A stretch of 64,000 bases of DNA from Halorubrum lacusprofundi ATCC 49239 (GTDB lineage: Archaea > Halobacteriota > Halobacteria > Halobacteriales > Haloferacaceae), in assembly GCF_000022205.1 (NCBI RefSeq), contig NC_012029.1, forward strand, positions 62,001 to 126,000. Reading direction: 5' to 3'. The notes below the pieces were generated by a model. The model had not been told where the DNA came from, searched no databases, and was given only the letters and a program-made list of their open reading frames with translations. Positions 43,138-54,381 of this stretch are shown here, piece after piece; positions within the stretch are counted from its first letter, which is position 1, and every line of letters begins with the position of its first letter. The position numbers were made by a program, and so were the translations under genes.

Positions 43138-43947
43138 TCAGGCGCTCGTTTCCTCGCGCGCTTCCTCGGCCCAATCCGGCTCTGCCACCGTCACACCGGG
43201 GTCGCGGTAGTCGATGTCGACGTCGACGGTCGCCTCCTGTCCCTCGTGTTCGCCGGCCCACGACTGTTTGAGCCGCGGGACGACGCCGAACTCGTACACG
43301 TGGACCGTCGCCGACGCCGTCTCGACCGTCTCGGGAATGTTCCGATCGCCCTCGAAGGCGTCGGCGGTGAACTTCGCGGTCGGCTCGCCGCGCACCTCGC
43401 CCTCTCCGTCACTCGTCGGGTTCCACAGGTTCAGTCCCTCGTACTCCGTCTCGCCGCCCGCCGTTTGCCCTTCGACGCGGATCCCCGTCACGACCTCCGA
43501 GCGCATCGCCGATTCGAGGTCATCGGCCGACCGGTCGACCGACTGGCGGCCGTACTGCGTCTCGTCGCCGATTCGCTGGCGGACCAGCGCCTCGCCGTCG
43601 GCGACGTACAGCTCCGACACGTCGGTCTCCTCGGTCTCCGTCAGCTCCTGTCGCACGTACTGGCGCCCGTTTTCGAGGTCGTACGCGGACTCGTACTCCT
43701 GAGACGGGAGCCACGGGCTCGGCTCCGTGTCGCCGTCGTGGGTCGTCTCCGCCGTCGAGAAGAGCGTGATGCCCCCGGCGTCGACGAGCGCCTCGACGTG
43801 GCGCTCCGAGAGGGTCGCTACGTCGAGTCCGTCCTCGTCCCGCCAGTCGGCGTCGGGAAACGGGCGGTCCGGCTCGCCACCGAGACAGCCGGCGCTCCCG
43901 ACGGCGACTCCGGTCCCGACCCCGATGAAGAAGCGTCTCCGGTCCAT
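43138..43947 (-). CDS. Tat lipoprotein between nusA and rps12
   Basis: A 269-residue exported protein: MDRRRFFIGVG is a twin-arginine motif, and SAGCLGG at about 18-24 is a lipobox with Cys21, so it is anchored outside the cell. The rest is a soluble acidic domain with repeated beta-strand-like segments (EYEGLNLWNPTSDGEGEV, TVHVYEFGVVPRLKQSW). No function known; haloarchaeal lipoproteins of this sort are common but not in this operon in my memory. It starts 45 bases after the nusA stop. Confidence 0.82.
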   Translation of the reverse strand: MDRRRFFIGVGTGVAVGSAGCLGGEPDRPFPDADWRDEDGLDVATLSERHVEALVDAGGITLFSTAETTHDGDTEPSPWLPSQEYESAYDLENGRQYVRQELTETEETDVSELYVADGEALVRQRIGDETQYGRQSVDRSADDLESAMRSEVVTGIRVEGQTAGGETEYEGLNLWNPTSDGEGEVRGEPTAKFTADAFEGDRNIPETVETASATVHVYEFGVVPRLKQSWAGEHEGQEATVDVDIDYRDPGVTVAEPDWAEEAREETSA

Positions 43948-43992
43948 GCCACGGGAAACGGGCGCGTCGGCAAAAGGAGGTTGGTTCCGTCC

Positions 43993-44412
43993 TCAGGTCA
44001 ACTGGATGTCGTCGATGTCGTAGTGCCGCTTCGCCAGCGTCCGCGCCGTCTCGATGTTGGCGCCGTCCGCGCCGATGGCGACACCGCGGTCCGGCTCCGG
44101 CACCTCGACGTACGCGACCCGGTCGTTCTGCTCGGAGATCGTCACGGCGTTGACCGCCGCGGGCGCGAGCGCACTCGCGACGAACGCCTCCGGCGTGTCC
44201 GCGTCCTCGACCAGTTCGATGGACTTGGCGAGCCGCCGTTCCGCCTCCTCGACGGTCTCTCCGGCCTGTCCGATCGCGGCTGCCATCTTGCCGGCCGGCA
44301 CGAGGAACACGAGCCGGTCGCCCTCCACGAGGCAGTCCTTTGGCGCGACCCCGGTCAGCTCGTCGAAGCGACCGATGTAGCGCCGCGCCTCGTCGGAGAG
44401 CTCGACGTACAT
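43993..44412 (-). CDS. nusA: Archaeal NusA-like KH protein
   Basis: A 139-residue protein with KH domains, known in archaea as the NusA-like transcription factor encoded at the end of the rpo operon. LVEGDRLVFLVPAGKMAAAIG (KH GxxG-type loop) and VAIGADGANIETARTLAKRHY are the RNA-binding loops. It overlaps the rpoA2 stop by one base (TAATG). Confidence 0.92.
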   Translation of the reverse strand: MYVELSDEARRYIGRFDELTGVAPKDCLVEGDRLVFLVPAGKMAAAIGQAGETVEEAERRLAKSIELVEDADTPEAFVASALAPAAVNAVTISEQNDRVAYVEVPEPDRGVAIGADGANIETARTLAKRHYDIDDIQLT

Positions 44413-45626
44413 TAGTCGTCGCCCACGACGCGCGACCCCATCCGGAGGTCGACGTCGCCGGTGCCGAGCGAGATCGGTTTACCGGCGATGACGTTCTCGA
44501 TGACGCCGTCGAGCTCGTCGTACTCGCCGTGGATCGCGGCGTCGAGCAGGTGGTTGACCGTCACCTCGAACGCCGCGCGTGCGAGCACGGAGTCCTTCGA
44601 CCCGGAAATGCCGTGGCGACCGATCGAATCGATCTCGCCGTTGGTCGTCATCATGTCCGCCACGAGCATGAGGTGCCGAACGTTCACGTCGTCGAGCCCC
44701 TGCTCTTCGAGCGTATTTTTCGTCTCGTCGATGATCGTCTCGCGGGCCGCCTCGACCCCGAGGTTGCGGTAGATCTCGTGAATGTTGTTACACGTCGTGC
44801 GCGAGGCATCGACACCCTCGATGTCGAGGGCGTCGCCGAACGCCGATCCTTCGGTGTAGAGGACGAACTCCTCGTCGCCGTCGATCTCCTCTTTCCGGAT
44901 GACGACGCGCTCGATCTCTTCGATACCTTTGAACACGATCTCCCGGAGCCGCTCGACGAGCTGGAGCAGCTCGCGATAGCTCGGCTCGTTCGGGCCGAAC
45001 TCAACGACGGTCCCCGACTGCCGAGTGTTGACGCCGAGCGAATCTTCGATCGTTTCGGCGATGATCGCGGCGACCTTGGACGGGTCCGAGTGGGTCGGCC
45101 ACCGTTCGAGGAGGGTGTCGTCGTTCAAGTCGATCCGCACCAGCATGTCTGCGACGTTCGTCGACACGTCGCCGAGCGCGAGGATGCGCGTCGCCTCAAT
45201 GGACCAGACGACCTCGTGGGCCTTCTCGCGGTCCGTCCCGTACTCGTCGTCGAGGTGGACGGTCATCATCGGGGTGTCCGGCGTCTTCCGGGCGTCCACC
45301 AGCTCGATGAGCCGGGGGAGCCCCTGCGTGACGTCGATCTCCGCGACGCCGGCGTAGTGGAACGTATTCATCGTCATCTGCGTCCCGGGCTCGCCGATCG
45401 ACTGCGCGGAGACAGTGCCGACGGGGTCTAACGGATCGACCCGCGTCTCGATGTAGCGATTCTCGACGCCGGTAGCGATGTCGGTGGCCTGCTCGACGGT
45501 GACCTCGCCGGTCTCCTCCGCCTTTCGGTTAATCGCCTCGTACACCTCGTCTTTGAGGCGGGCGGGAAGCTCCGTGGCCCCCACGACTGCCTCCATGTCG
45601 TCGGTGACGTGGTCGTACTCAGTCAT
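44412..45626 (-). CDS. rpoA2: RNA polymerase subunit A''
   Basis: The 404-residue C-terminal part of the largest subunit. It carries the trigger loop and cleft region: [29 protein letters not shown] (bridge-helix/trigger-loop area) near 76-104, ending with the [18 protein letters not shown] clamp part. Overlaps rpoA1 by eight bases. Confidence 0.97.
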   Translation of the reverse strand: MTEYDHVTDDMEAVVGATELPARLKDEVYEAINRKAEETGEVTVEQATDIATGVENRYIETRVDPLDPVGTVSAQSIGEPGTQMTMNTFHYAGVAEIDVTQGLPRLIELVDARKTPDTPMMTVHLDDEYGTDREKAHEVVWSIEATRILALGDVSTNVADMLVRIDLNDDTLLERWPTHSDPSKVAAIIAETIEDSLGVNTRQSGTVVEFGPNEPSYRELLQLVERLREIVFKGIEEIERVVIRKEEIDGDEEFVLYTEGSAFGDALDIEGVDASRTTCNNIHEIYRNLGVEAARETIIDETKNTLEEQGLDDVNVRHLMLVADMMTTNGEIDSIGRHGISGSKDSVLARAAFEVTVNHLLDAAIHGEYDELDGVIENVIAGKPISLGTGDVDLRMGSRVVGDD

Positions 45627-48546
45627 CCGACTCCACCCCCGAGGCCTTGTTCAGGCCCGGTCCAGAATGCTCCGAGAGGTTCGTCGGCGGCGTGCGCTCG
45701 CCGAGGAACCGCTCCTTCTCGTCGTCGGAGTCGAACTCCGAGTCGACGACGCGGTCGACGATGTCGTCGACGTCGATGCCGTCGCCTTCGCCCGAGGAGA
45801 CTTTCACCGGCGAGGTACCGTCCTCGCCGAACTCGAACTGGACGATCCGGCCCGAGGTGTCCCGGACCGAGCCGTCGTACTGCGCCTCCAGCTCGGAGAG
45901 TGCGTTGATGAGCCGACGCTGGAGGTAACCGGACTTCGAGGTCCGGACCGCCGTGTCGACCAGCCCCTCGCGACCGCCCATCGCGTGGAAGAAGAACTCC
46001 TCGGGCGTGAGCCCGCTGCGGTAGGAGTTCTCCACGAAGCCGTGCGCCTCAGAGGACAGATCGTTCGGCCGGTAGTGGGAGAGCGTCCGATCCTCGTAGC
46101 CGCGGTTGATCCGCTCGCCGCGGACCGCCTGCTGGCCGACGGAGCCGGCCATCTGCGTGAGATTCAGCATCGACCCACGCGCGCCGGAGCGGGCCATCAC
46201 GACCGCCGGGTTGTCGTCGCCGAAGTGCTGGTCGGCGATATCACCGGCCGAGTCGCGGGCCTTCCCGAGCGTCTGCATGATCTTCATCTCCAGCGTCTCG
46301 TCGACGCCGCGGCCGGGTAGCGACTCCAGCTCGCCGGCCTCGTACGTCGCGATCAGCTCCTGAACGCGGTCGTAAGCGCTCTCGATGGCGTCGTCGACCT
46401 GCTCTTCGGCCTCCGGCGGAATCGACTCGTCGTCGATCCCGATCGAGAACCCGAAGTGCATGATCGCGCGCATCGCCAGCGACGCGATCTCGTTGATGAA
46501 CACGCGCGAGCGCGTCTCGCCGTACTCCTTGGTGAGGGTGTCGACGACCTCGCCGCCGAACGCGCCGACGGCGTCCTCGTCGATCGTCCCCTCGATCAGC
46601 TGGCCGTCCTCGATGATGACGTCATCGCCAGTCGACGACGAGAAGTGCAACGAGAGGTCGTCGGGCAGCAGCTCCGAGAACAGCGTCCGGCCGGTCCAGT
46701 ACTCGCGTCCCTCGTCGTCGACGCCGTCCGCCTCGGGCAGCTCGTCGACTCGGGTCGCGCGCAGTAGGTCCAGCGCCTGCGTTTCCGTGAACTCGGGATT
46801 CGAGTGCGTGAGCAGGTAGGTCCCGGAGATGTGGTCCTGGATGGCACCGATGATGTTCCCGCCGAACCGCGGCGAGAGGATCTGCTCTTGGACGCGCATG
46901 AGGACGCGCGCCTCGGCGCGGGCCTCCTCGTTCTGGAGCGCGTGCATGTTCATCTCGTCGCCGTCGAAGTCGGCGTTGTACGGCGGACAGACGACGGTGT
47001 TGAGCCGGAACGTCTTGTACGGCATCACCACGACCTCGTGGGCCATGATGGACATCCGGTGCAGCGAGGGCTGCCGGTTGAAGATCACGATGTCGCCGTC
47101 GACCAGGTGACGGTTGACCTCCCAGTCGGCTTCGACCTTCTCGGCGAGTTCCTCGCAGTTCTTCTCGGTCACCTTCAGCCGTCGACCGTCGGGACGACGG
47201 ACGTAGTTGGCGCCGGGATGGGCCTCGGGGCCGTTCCGGACGTACTGACGCGCCTCCTCGACGTTGCGCTCGGTGACGTTGAGCGTCTGCGTCATCTCCA
47301 TGGCGACCCGGTCCGGGACGCCGACCTCGTTCAGCGAGAGCGTCGGGTCCGGCGAGATGACGGTCCGGGCGGAGAAGTTGACGCGTTTCCCGGACAGCGA
47401 GCCACGGAAGCGGCCCTCCTTCCCCTTCAGCCGCTGGCTGAGGGTCTTGAGCGGGCGGCCGGAGCGGTGGCGCGCCGGCGGCGTCCCGCTGATCTCGTTG
47501 TCGACGAACGTGGTGACGTGGTACTGGAGCAGTTCCCAGAGGTCCTCGATGATCAGCTGCGGGGCACCTGCCTCGCGGTTCTCCATGAACCGCTGGTTGA
47601 TCCGAATGATGTCGACCAGCTTGTGCGTGAGGTCGTCCTCGGAGCGCTGGCCGTTGTCGAGCGTGATGGACGGTCGGGTGGTGACCGGCGGGACCGGAAG
47701 CACCGTCAGGATCATCCACTCCGGCCGGGAGTGCTCAGAGTCGATGCCGAGCACCTCCAGGTCCTCGTCCGGGATGTCCTCGAACCAGTCGCGGATGTCC
47801 GAGGGCATCAGCTTGTTCATGTCCTCTTCGGTGAGGTCGATGTCGAGCGCCTTCTCAATGGCGCGGCGGTCCTCCTTGCGCGGACGGAACTCGCCGGCCA
47901 TGATCTCGTTGATCCGCTCTAAGTCGATGTCGGTCTTCTCGGCGAGCTCCTGTGGCGAGGTGCCAGGGTCGTCCTCCTCCTCATCGGGCTGCATCGCTGC
48001 CGCGATGCGCTCGGAGTAATCGCCCGAGAGCACGTCCTGAACCTCGTAGTAGGTGGTCGGTTTCTCGTGTTTGATGTCCGCCTGCGGCTCACCGCAGAAC
48101 GGGCACGTCGACGCCTTCCGGGCCTGCCGGACGGCAGCCTTCAACACGTCGTGTTCGTCGTTGCCGAGCTCTTTCGCCCGCTCGTAGCGGTCGCGGAACT
48201 CGTCGCGCTGCTCCTCGTCCAAGGCGAGCTTGCCGCACTCCCGGCACGTCGAGCGGAGCAGTCGTCGGATGAGCTTCGTGAAGCCCACGTGAATGACGGG
48301 GGCCGCAAGCTCGATGTGGCCGAAGTGGCCGTTACAGGAGCCAGAGTGGGAACCGCAGGTCCGACACTCTAAGCCGGGGTCGATGACGCCCAGCCGCGGG
48401 TCCATCAGCCCCATGTCGATCGGGTAGCCGTCGTCGTTATACGTGTCGGCCGTGATCACCTTCGTCGCGGACATGTCCCGGTACGTTTCCGGGTCCATGA
48501 GGCCGAAGTCGATGCCGCCGAGTACTTTCGGTGTTTGCATTGACAT
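45619..48546 (-). CDS. rpoA1: RNA polymerase subunit A'
   Basis: A 975-residue N-terminal part of the largest subunit. Zinc-binding [17 protein letters not shown] is near 62-78 and a second CPFCGEPQ near 150. The catalytic magnesium loop [12 protein letters not shown] is near 520. The clamp, dock and funnel regions are all present. The start ATG (MSMQTPK) follows the rpoB1 stop without gap. Confidence 0.98.
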   Translation of the reverse strand: MSMQTPKVLGGIDFGLMDPETYRDMSATKVITADTYNDDGYPIDMGLMDPRLGVIDPGLECRTCGSHSGSCNGHFGHIELAAPVIHVGFTKLIRRLLRSTCRECGKLALDEEQRDEFRDRYERAKELGNDEHDVLKAAVRQARKASTCPFCGEPQADIKHEKPTTYYEVQDVLSGDYSERIAAAMQPDEEEDDPGTSPQELAEKTDIDLERINEIMAGEFRPRKEDRRAIEKALDIDLTEEDMNKLMPSDIRDWFEDIPDEDLEVLGIDSEHSRPEWMILTVLPVPPVTTRPSITLDNGQRSEDDLTHKLVDIIRINQRFMENREAGAPQLIIEDLWELLQYHVTTFVDNEISGTPPARHRSGRPLKTLSQRLKGKEGRFRGSLSGKRVNFSARTVISPDPTLSLNEVGVPDRVAMEMTQTLNVTERNVEEARQYVRNGPEAHPGANYVRRPDGRRLKVTEKNCEELAEKVEADWEVNRHLVDGDIVIFNRQPSLHRMSIMAHEVVVMPYKTFRLNTVVCPPYNADFDGDEMNMHALQNEEARAEARVLMRVQEQILSPRFGGNIIGAIQDHISGTYLLTHSNPEFTETQALDLLRATRVDELPEADGVDDEGREYWTGRTLFSELLPDDLSLHFSSSTGDDVIIEDGQLIEGTIDEDAVGAFGGEVVDTLTKEYGETRSRVFINEIASLAMRAIMHFGFSIGIDDESIPPEAEEQVDDAIESAYDRVQELIATYEAGELESLPGRGVDETLEMKIMQTLGKARDSAGDIADQHFGDDNPAVVMARSGARGSMLNLTQMAGSVGQQAVRGERINRGYEDRTLSHYRPNDLSSEAHGFVENSYRSGLTPEEFFFHAMGGREGLVDTAVRTSKSGYLQRRLINALSELEAQYDGSVRDTSGRIVQFEFGEDGTSPVKVSSGEGDGIDVDDIVDRVVDSEFDSDDEKERFLGERTPPTNLSEHSGPGLNKASGVESDD

Positions 48547-50376
48547 TTAAATTGCGTCCTCCAGTTCGAGCTTCGGTCGGATGCCAAGGGCGATCATCTC
48601 GTCGAGGAGGAGCTTGAACGCGTAGCTCACCTCGAGCTCGTGGATGTCGTCCTCGTCGCCCGTGACCGGGTCGTACACGCGGCGCTGCTCGCGGTCCTCG
48701 ACGGCGACGAGCCCGGTCTCCGCGGAGACGTGTACCGTCTCAGCGTCCGAGGACTCCAAGAGCCGCTCGTTGAGCACCATCGACGCGCCGTGGCCGATGA
48801 TCGTGTCGCGCTCCATCTCCCCGACGCGCAGGCCGCCCTCGCGGGCGCGCCCCTCGGTCGGCTGGCGCGTGAGCACCTGCACCGGACCGCGCGAGCGGGC
48901 GTGGAGCTTGTTCGACACCATGTGGTACAGCTTGTGGTAGAAGATCGTCCCGACGAAGATCTCCGCCTCGATCTTCTCGCCGGTGACGCCGGAGTACATG
49001 ACCTCCTTGCCGGAGGATTTGAAGCCGTGTTCCTCCAGCCCGCCGCGGAGCTCCTCCTCGTCTTCGCCCTGGAACGGCGTGCCGTCGACCCGCGAGCCGC
49101 GCAGCGAGCCGACCTTGCCGCCGAGCATCTCCAGCACGTGGCCGACCGTCATCCGAGACGGGAGGGCGTGCGGGTTCATCACGAGGTCGGGAACGACCCC
49201 CTCCTCGGTGAATGGCATGTCTTCTTGGGGCGCGAGGTGGCCCACGACGCCCTTCTGTCCGTGTCGGGACGCGAACTTGTCCCCAAGCTCGGGGACGCGC
49301 TGGTCGCGCACCTTCACCTTCGAGAGCTTGGAGCCGTCCTCGCCCTCCATCAGCGTCACGGTGTCGACGACGCCAGATTCGCCCGAACGCATCGTCACGC
49401 TCGTCTCGCGCCGCTTCTGCGGGGAGAGTCCGCCCATGTCGTCGGGCTCCTCAAGGAAGCGTGGCGGGCTGGTCTTGCCGAGCAGCACCGAGGACTCGTC
49501 CACCTTCGTCTCCGGGTTGACGAGGCCGTCCTCGTCGAGGTGGGTGTACGCGTCCTCGCCGCGCGCGCCGCGAACGTCCTGATCGGGAATCTCGAAGCGG
49601 TCCTCCTGTCCGCCGGGGTACCGGCGCTCCTCGCCCTCGTAGGTCCGGAAGAAGTGCGAGCGGGTGAGCGCGCGGTCGACGGAGCCCTGGTTCATCACGA
49701 GCGCGTCCTCGATATTGAACCCCTCATAACTCATCACGGCGACGACGAAGTTCTGCGCCGCCGGCCGCTTGTCGAAGCTGATCTGGTCGGACGTCTGCGT
49801 CTTCACCATCGCCAGCTGCGGGTAGTGCAGCAGGTGCTGGCGCGTGTCCGGCCGGATGCGGTAGTTGGCGGAAGGGAGTCCGAGCGACTGCTTCATCATC
49901 CCCGCGCCCATCGTAATCCGGGGGCTCGCGTTGTGCTCGGGGTAGGGAATCATCCCTGCGCCGATACCGAACACGAGCTGCGGGTCGATCTCGAGGTGCG
50001 TGTGGTCGTCGGTCACGTCCTCTTCGTCGACAGCCACGAGGATGTCCTCCTCTTCCTCGGCGTCGATGAACTCGACGTAGCCGCGCTCAACGAGATCCTC
50101 GAACTCCACGTCGCCGCGTTCGAGGGCCTCTATCTCCTCGTCGCCCAGGAGGGGCTCGCCGTTCTCGACGACGATCAGCGGACGACGGGCGCGTCCCGCG
50201 TCCGCGTTGACGATCACTTCCTGGGTCCGGTCTTTGACCGAGACGTTCACCATCTCCGAGACATCGCCGCGTCGGCGAGCCTCGCGGATCTGTTCTGCGA
50301 GCGCCTCGGGGTCCGGATGGGTCCCCACGAGGCTCCCGTTGACGTACACCTTCGCTTCGCGTTCTGCCTGAGCCAT
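48547..50376 (-). CDS. rpoB1: RNA polymerase subunit B'
   Basis: The 609-residue C-terminal half of the second subunit, including the hybrid-binding region and the wall. [36 protein letters not shown] (with the conserved active-site His/Lys), and [20 protein letters not shown] are clear. The ATG at 50376 (MAQAEREAK) is one base after the rpoB2 stop; a longer frame to 50433 overlaps rpoB2. Confidence 0.97.
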   Translation of the reverse strand: MAQAEREAKVYVNGSLVGTHPDPEALAEQIREARRRGDVSEMVNVSVKDRTQEVIVNADAGRARRPLIVVENGEPLLGDEEIEALERGDVEFEDLVERGYVEFIDAEEEEDILVAVDEEDVTDDHTHLEIDPQLVFGIGAGMIPYPEHNASPRITMGAGMMKQSLGLPSANYRIRPDTRQHLLHYPQLAMVKTQTSDQISFDKRPAAQNFVVAVMSYEGFNIEDALVMNQGSVDRALTRSHFFRTYEGEERRYPGGQEDRFEIPDQDVRGARGEDAYTHLDEDGLVNPETKVDESSVLLGKTSPPRFLEEPDDMGGLSPQKRRETSVTMRSGESGVVDTVTLMEGEDGSKLSKVKVRDQRVPELGDKFASRHGQKGVVGHLAPQEDMPFTEEGVVPDLVMNPHALPSRMTVGHVLEMLGGKVGSLRGSRVDGTPFQGEDEEELRGGLEEHGFKSSGKEVMYSGVTGEKIEAEIFVGTIFYHKLYHMVSNKLHARSRGPVQVLTRQPTEGRAREGGLRVGEMERDTIIGHGASMVLNERLLESSDAETVHVSAETGLVAVEDREQRRVYDPVTGDEDDIHELEVSYAFKLLLDEMIALGIRPKLELEDAI

Positions 50377-50377
50377 A

Positions 50378-51943
50378 TTAGTCGTCCGCCGTCTGTCGGT
50401 CGACGCCCTCGATGCCGGGAATCCCCTCGACACCCATCGACGCCAGTTCTCGTTTCAGCCCCTGTTCGTCGTCTACGGTTTGTGAGAGCTCCATCGCCTG
50501 CGCGAAGTTCTTCACGAGTCCACAGTTCGGCCCCTCCGGAGTCTCGGAGGGACAGATGCGACCCCACTGGGTCGCGTGGAGGTCTCGCGCCTTGAAGTGC
50601 GGCTGCGACCGCGACAGCGGCGAGCGCAGGCGCCGGAGGTGCGAGAGCACACCCATGTAGTCCGTCCGGTCAACGAGCTGGGAGACGCCGGAGCGACCAC
50701 CCACCCAGTTCCCCGTCGCGATCGGGTGTTCGAGCCGCTCGGTCAGTACGTCGGAGCGGACAACCGTGTTGACCGTGAGATCGCGGTTCCGCATGTTCGC
50801 GCGCTCAAGCTGGTACTTCACGTCGCGTGCCAGCTTGTTCAGCGCGGTCCGGAACAGGTCGCGCATCAGGTCGCCGGAGACCTTCAGGCGCTTGTTCGCG
50901 TAGTGGTCCTTGTCGTCGGCCTCGCGGCGCTCCAAGGCGAGTTCGAAGCACGCCTCGGCCATCCGGCAGAGGTAGTACGCCTTGTTGATCCGCACGTCCT
51001 CCTCGTCGACGCCCTCCTCGTGGAGGTGCGGGAGGAGGTAGCGGTCGATGACGTAGTTGGCCCGCTTGAGCTGGTAGTTCTTCCCCTGTCCGGAGGCGAC
51101 GCGCTCGCCGAGGGTTTCGATGGCCCCCTCGGTCGTCTGCACCTCGGCCTCCTCCAAGTTCTCCAGCATGAACTTCACAATCTCGGGGTCGTCCGAGACG
51201 CGGTGAACGATCTCCTCGTCGGATTCGAGCCCGAGGGCGCGAACGAGGGTCACGAAGTCAATCGAGCCCGAGACGGACGGGAACGACACTTCGAGCAGCC
51301 CTTCACGGTTGCGCTCGCAAAGCACCAGCGCACGGTACCCGCGGCGTTGGGAGAACGTCTTTGCGACCTGGATCTCGTCGCCGTACTTCGAGTCGTACTC
51401 GGCGAGGATCTTGTTCGGCGCGAGGTCCTCCGAGGTCATCAGCACGCGCTCGGAGCCGTTGACGATGAAGTAGCCGCCGGGGTCGACGGGATCTTCACCG
51501 ATGTCGATGAGCTCGTCGTCGGAGAAGCCGGCCATGTTGCACTTGTTCGAGCCGACCATGATCGGCATCCGGCCGACCTTCGTCTCGGTCGTGTCGACGA
51601 CCTGCTCGGGCTCGTCTTCGCCGCCGCGCACGATGGACATCTCCATGAACACGGGCGCCGAGTAGGTGATGTTCCGAAGCCGGGCCTCTTGGGGGTACAG
51701 CAGCTCTTCGGAGCCGTCGGCCTCGCGGACGCGCGGAGTGACCATCCGCACATCGCCGAGTTCGACGTAGACGGGCTCTTGGCCCTCTTTGTCGCCGATA
51801 TCGGTCTCGATCGTCTCCTTCTCGTCGACGACCTCCTGCATGCCGCGGTCCAGGAAGTTGTTGAACGATCGGAAGTGGTGTTCGGCGAGCCGTTCGTCCG
51901 AGAAATACTCACGTGACACCACGCGTCGGTCTTGCCTGTTCAT
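50378..51943 (-). CDS. rpoB2: RNA polymerase subunit B''
   Basis: A 521-residue N-terminal half of the second subunit (protrusion, lobe and fork). [20 protein letters not shown] at the start; [19 protein letters not shown] and [20 protein letters not shown] are family signatures; the end [15 protein letters not shown] is the fork-loop region. Overlaps rpoH by ATGA. Haloarchaea, like methanogens, split the B subunit as here. Confidence 0.97.
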   Translation of the reverse strand: MNRQDRRVVSREYFSDERLAEHHFRSFNNFLDRGMQEVVDEKETIETDIGDKEGQEPVYVELGDVRMVTPRVREADGSEELLYPQEARLRNITYSAPVFMEMSIVRGGEDEPEQVVDTTETKVGRMPIMVGSNKCNMAGFSDDELIDIGEDPVDPGGYFIVNGSERVLMTSEDLAPNKILAEYDSKYGDEIQVAKTFSQRRGYRALVLCERNREGLLEVSFPSVSGSIDFVTLVRALGLESDEEIVHRVSDDPEIVKFMLENLEEAEVQTTEGAIETLGERVASGQGKNYQLKRANYVIDRYLLPHLHEEGVDEEDVRINKAYYLCRMAEACFELALERREADDKDHYANKRLKVSGDLMRDLFRTALNKLARDVKYQLERANMRNRDLTVNTVVRSDVLTERLEHPIATGNWVGGRSGVSQLVDRTDYMGVLSHLRRLRSPLSRSQPHFKARDLHATQWGRICPSETPEGPNCGLVKNFAQAMELSQTVDDEQGLKRELASMGVEGIPGIEGVDRQTADD

Positions 51944-52167
51944 GAGACGACTAATCGGTACACGACCGCTTCCTCAGTCGTGCGGGAGTTTCGAACGATC
52001 TTCACCACGTCGCCGACCTCTGCCTCGTCGGGGAGCGCGGGATCTGTGCGTTTGATCTTCGGTAGGTTCGTCCGTTTCACATCGTACTCCGCCAGAACCT
52101 CGTCGACCTCCTCGGCTTCGAGTAGGACGTGGTCCGGGACGAGTTCGTGTTGGCTTACGTCTACCAT
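51940..52167 (-). CDS. rpoH: RNA polymerase subunit H
   Basis: A 75-residue jaw subunit equal to the C-terminal domain of eukaryotic RPB5. [32 protein letters not shown] at 7-38 has the family LPKI motif, then [20 protein letters not shown]. First gene of the rpo operon. Confidence 0.95.
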   Translation of the reverse strand: MVDVSQHELVPDHVLLEAEEVDEVLAEYDVKRTNLPKIKRTDPALPDEAEVGDVVKIVRNSRTTEEAVVYRLVVS

Positions 52168-52244
52168 GGGTGGTGGTTATTGAGAGAAGCTATCACGAGA
52201 TACTACAGATCGCTATATGCGCTAACCTCATAAGGCTTTTCAAG

Positions 52245-52280
52245 CGCCCCCGCCAGGCACGGCTCACGACGACGGGGGCG
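52245..52280. other. Strong hairpin in the region before rpoH
   Basis: CGCCCCCG (52245-52252) and CGGGGGCG (52273-52280) form an eight-pair GC stem with a 20-base loop. It lies about 80 bases before the rpoH ATG on the minus strand, next to a TATA-like CTTATGAG (52225-52235). A second weaker dyad (GATAC/GTATC) is at 52283-52308. The remaining bases of 52168-52518 show no gene; a frame that spans both tRNAs (52280-52846) is a shadow. Possible leader or terminator structure. Confidence 0.4.
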
Positions 52281-52518
52281 TGCGATACTCCCACTCATGC
52301 GGGTATCACACAAAAGGGTACCGCCGCTGCCGGTCGACGGTTCGCCGGCTACGAAAGCGGAATCCGCGGCACTGCACCCGACTCGCCGCCTTCACGGCCG
52401 CCTCGCTGGATCGTACGGCCGTCTCCGCGCCGACGCCGCTCCCCCTGTCACCAGTCACCACTGTCGTCGGGGATGACAAGCCTTATTTGCCAGACAGGGG
52501 TACGAATGACTGCGACAA

Positions 52519-52591
52519 GCCCGGATGGTGTAGTGGCCCATCATACGACCCTGTCACGGTCGTGACGCGGGTTCAAATCCCGCTCCGGGCG
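52519..52591 (+). tRNA. tRNA-Asp (GTC), copy 1
   Basis: A 73-base cloverleaf: acceptor GCCCGGA pairs with TCCGGGC, the anticodon loop contains GTC, and the T-arm is GCGGGTTCAAATCCCGC. Discriminator G at 52591. A TATA-like CCTTATTTGC is about 33 bases upstream. Confidence 0.95.
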
Positions 52592-52620
52592 TCCCCACGC
52601 TTCGGGGTTTGTCGCTGTTT

Positions 52621-52693
52621 GCCCGGATGGTGTAGTGGCCCATCATACGACCCTGTCACGGTCGTGACGCGGGTTCAAATCCCGCTCCGGGCG
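52621..52693 (+). tRNA. tRNA-Asp (GTC), copy 2
   Basis: Identical over 73 bases to the first copy 102 bases upstream. The spacer contains a CCCC-N7-GGGG hairpin followed by TTT, which may end or process the first transcript. Followed by TTTT. Confidence 0.95.
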
Positions 52694-52840
52694 TTTTCGA
52701 CGAACAACTCATCGAGCGTAGCGAATAGTCCATGTAAACCGTATCCGGATTTGACCAGGGAGCGGAGCGACAGCCAGTTGGGCGTCACTGAACCTCTCAG
52801 CGGGAGCCGACTCCGAGGACGACCGACCGAAGCTACTGTT

Positions 52841-53845
52841 TTATAAGTCGAGCAGCTCCCGCAACTCGGTCACCAACGACTCCGTCTTCTCGTCGGGGTC
52901 GTCGTCATCGCCGACAGGCGTGCGCCCGTCGAACGTCTCGTGGACCATCGAGACGCCTTCGGCCAGCGTGTCGAGACCGTAGCCTCCTTCAAGGACGTAG
53001 GAGTTCGCAGCTTCGATGTTGTCGGTGACCGTCCGGATTCGGTCGGTCATCAGCGCGTACCCCTCCGAGGAGACGCGCATCCGCGAGATGGGGTCGTGTC
53101 GGTGAGCATCGAACCCGGCCGAGACGATCACGAGATCGGGGTCGAACCGTTTGATCGCCGGGGCGACCACCTCGTCGATGGCGTAGAGGTAGTCGGCGTC
53201 GCCCGCCCCGGCCGAAAGCGGGAGGTTCACCGTTGTTCCCGCCCCTTCGTCGTGGCCGGTCTCGTCGAGCGCTCCGGTATCCGGATAGAGTCCGTCCTCG
53301 TGAATCGATGCGTAGAGCACGTCACCGCGGTCGTAGAATACGTCTTGGGTCCCGTTTCCGTGATGTACGTCCCAGTCGAAGACTGCGACCCGGTCTGCGG
53401 CCCCGTCGTCGAGAACGGTCTGGGCCGCGACGGCGGCGTTGTTGAAAAAGCAAAAACCCATGGCGTCATCGGGCACCGCGTGGTGGCCCGGCGGCCGTCC
53501 GAGCGCAAACGGGGTGTCTCGACCGTCGGCGCCGTTGAGCGCGGATCGAGCCGCCCACTGTGCGAGGCCGGCCGAGGCGAGGGCAGCGTCCCACGTCCCC
53601 TCGCTCGCGACGGTGTCGGGGTCCCAGCTCCCGCCGCCGTCGGCGACGAACGCCTCCAGTTCGTCGACGTACTCCGCGTCGTGGACCGCGACAACCTCCT
53701 CGCGCGTCGCGGGGTCCGCCTCTGCGTACTCGACGCCGTGTCGCTTCGCCAGGCCGCGACGGATCGCGCGCAGTCGATCTGGGTTTTCCGGATGCCGTTC
53801 GCCGGTGTCGTGTTCGAGACACCGATCGCTGTAGCCGAAGCGCAT
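52841..53845 (-). CDS. Histone deacetylase-family enzyme
   Basis: A 334-residue zinc deacetylase (HDAC/AcuC/acetylpolyamine type). GRPPGHHAVPDDAMGFCFFNN (about 115-135) carries the catalytic His pair, FDWDVHHGNGTQD (about 149-161) the zinc ligands, and the zinc Asp lies in SAGFDAHRHDP (about 246-256). LEGGYGLDTL (about 287-296) supplies the Tyr. The gene starts immediately after the histone stop (TAGATG). The substrate could be the adjacent histone, Alba or other acetylated proteins, or small molecules; the position supports the first. Confidence 0.92.
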   Translation of the reverse strand: MRFGYSDRCLEHDTGERHPENPDRLRAIRRGLAKRHGVEYAEADPATREEVVAVHDAEYVDELEAFVADGGGSWDPDTVASEGTWDAALASAGLAQWAARSALNGADGRDTPFALGRPPGHHAVPDDAMGFCFFNNAAVAAQTVLDDGAADRVAVFDWDVHHGNGTQDVFYDRGDVLYASIHEDGLYPDTGALDETGHDEGAGTTVNLPLSAGAGDADYLYAIDEVVAPAIKRFDPDLVIVSAGFDAHRHDPISRMRVSSEGYALMTDRIRTVTDNIEAANSYVLEGGYGLDTLAEGVSMVHETFDGRTPVGDDDDPDEKTESLVTELRELLDL

Positions 53846-54277
53846 CTACTCGAACAAGGCGAAGTACGTCTCGATGTCCTCGGCCTGTACGGTCCGTCTG
53901 TCGGCGTGGCGTGCGAGCGTCGCGGCCGCGCTCGCGACGTTGTCGGCGTAATCCTCCAGGATATCGGCCAACGCGATGCGCGCGTCGACGCCCACTCGGT
54001 ATCGATCGTCTATCCGGAGCCGCGCGATCCGGTCGATGGGCGCGACGGGCAGGATGAGATCCTCGCGACTGATCACCTGTTCGACGCCGAAATCGGACGC
54101 CATCAGCGTCTTTCGTCCGTCCTCGGTTGCCCGTTCGGCCGCGTCGATCGCCAGCTCCGCGCCGTGCGCTTGGATCCGGCGAGCCAACTCCTCGGCGGCG
54201 TCCGCACTCACACGGAGGTCCCCGGCGTTCCGCCGGATGATCCCGTCGACCGGCGCGAACGGCAACTCGACACTCAT
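53846..54277 (-). CDS. hstA: Archaeal histone, tandem double fold
   Basis: A 143-residue DNA-binding protein made of two fused histone folds (about 5-68 and 75-140). Both halves follow the pattern LP(F/V)API(D/-)RI..., A..A..L and T......D, with PFAPVDGIIRRNAG in the first and PVAPIDRIARLR in the second. Such doublets occur in haloarchaea and form a pseudo-dimer that wraps DNA. Acidic overall, fewer basic residues than in methanogen histones. The ATG at 54277 (MSVELPF) is preferred over one two codons earlier. The stop abuts the deacetylase ATG. Confidence 0.92.
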   Translation of the reverse strand: MSVELPFAPVDGIIRRNAGDLRVSADAAEELARRIQAHGAELAIDAAERATEDGRKTLMASDFGVEQVISREDLILPVAPIDRIARLRIDDRYRVGVDARIALADILEDYADNVASAAATLARHADRRTVQAEDIETYFALFE

Positions 54278-54381
54278 ACACACAGTCGCGTCCGTGCACC
54301 GTAAAACGTTTCCGTTGCCCGCTCTCCGCCGCCGAGCGACTGCGTCGCCGCTACTCGTGCCGTCGCTCCCGTCGCACCCGG

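Noticed and set aside
48640-50595. 651-codon plus-strand frame opposite rpoB1
   Set aside because: Shadow of rpoB1; no start signal or family pattern.
52280-52846. 188-codon frame across both tRNA-Asp genes
   Set aside because: The translation simply reads the tRNA sequences twice.
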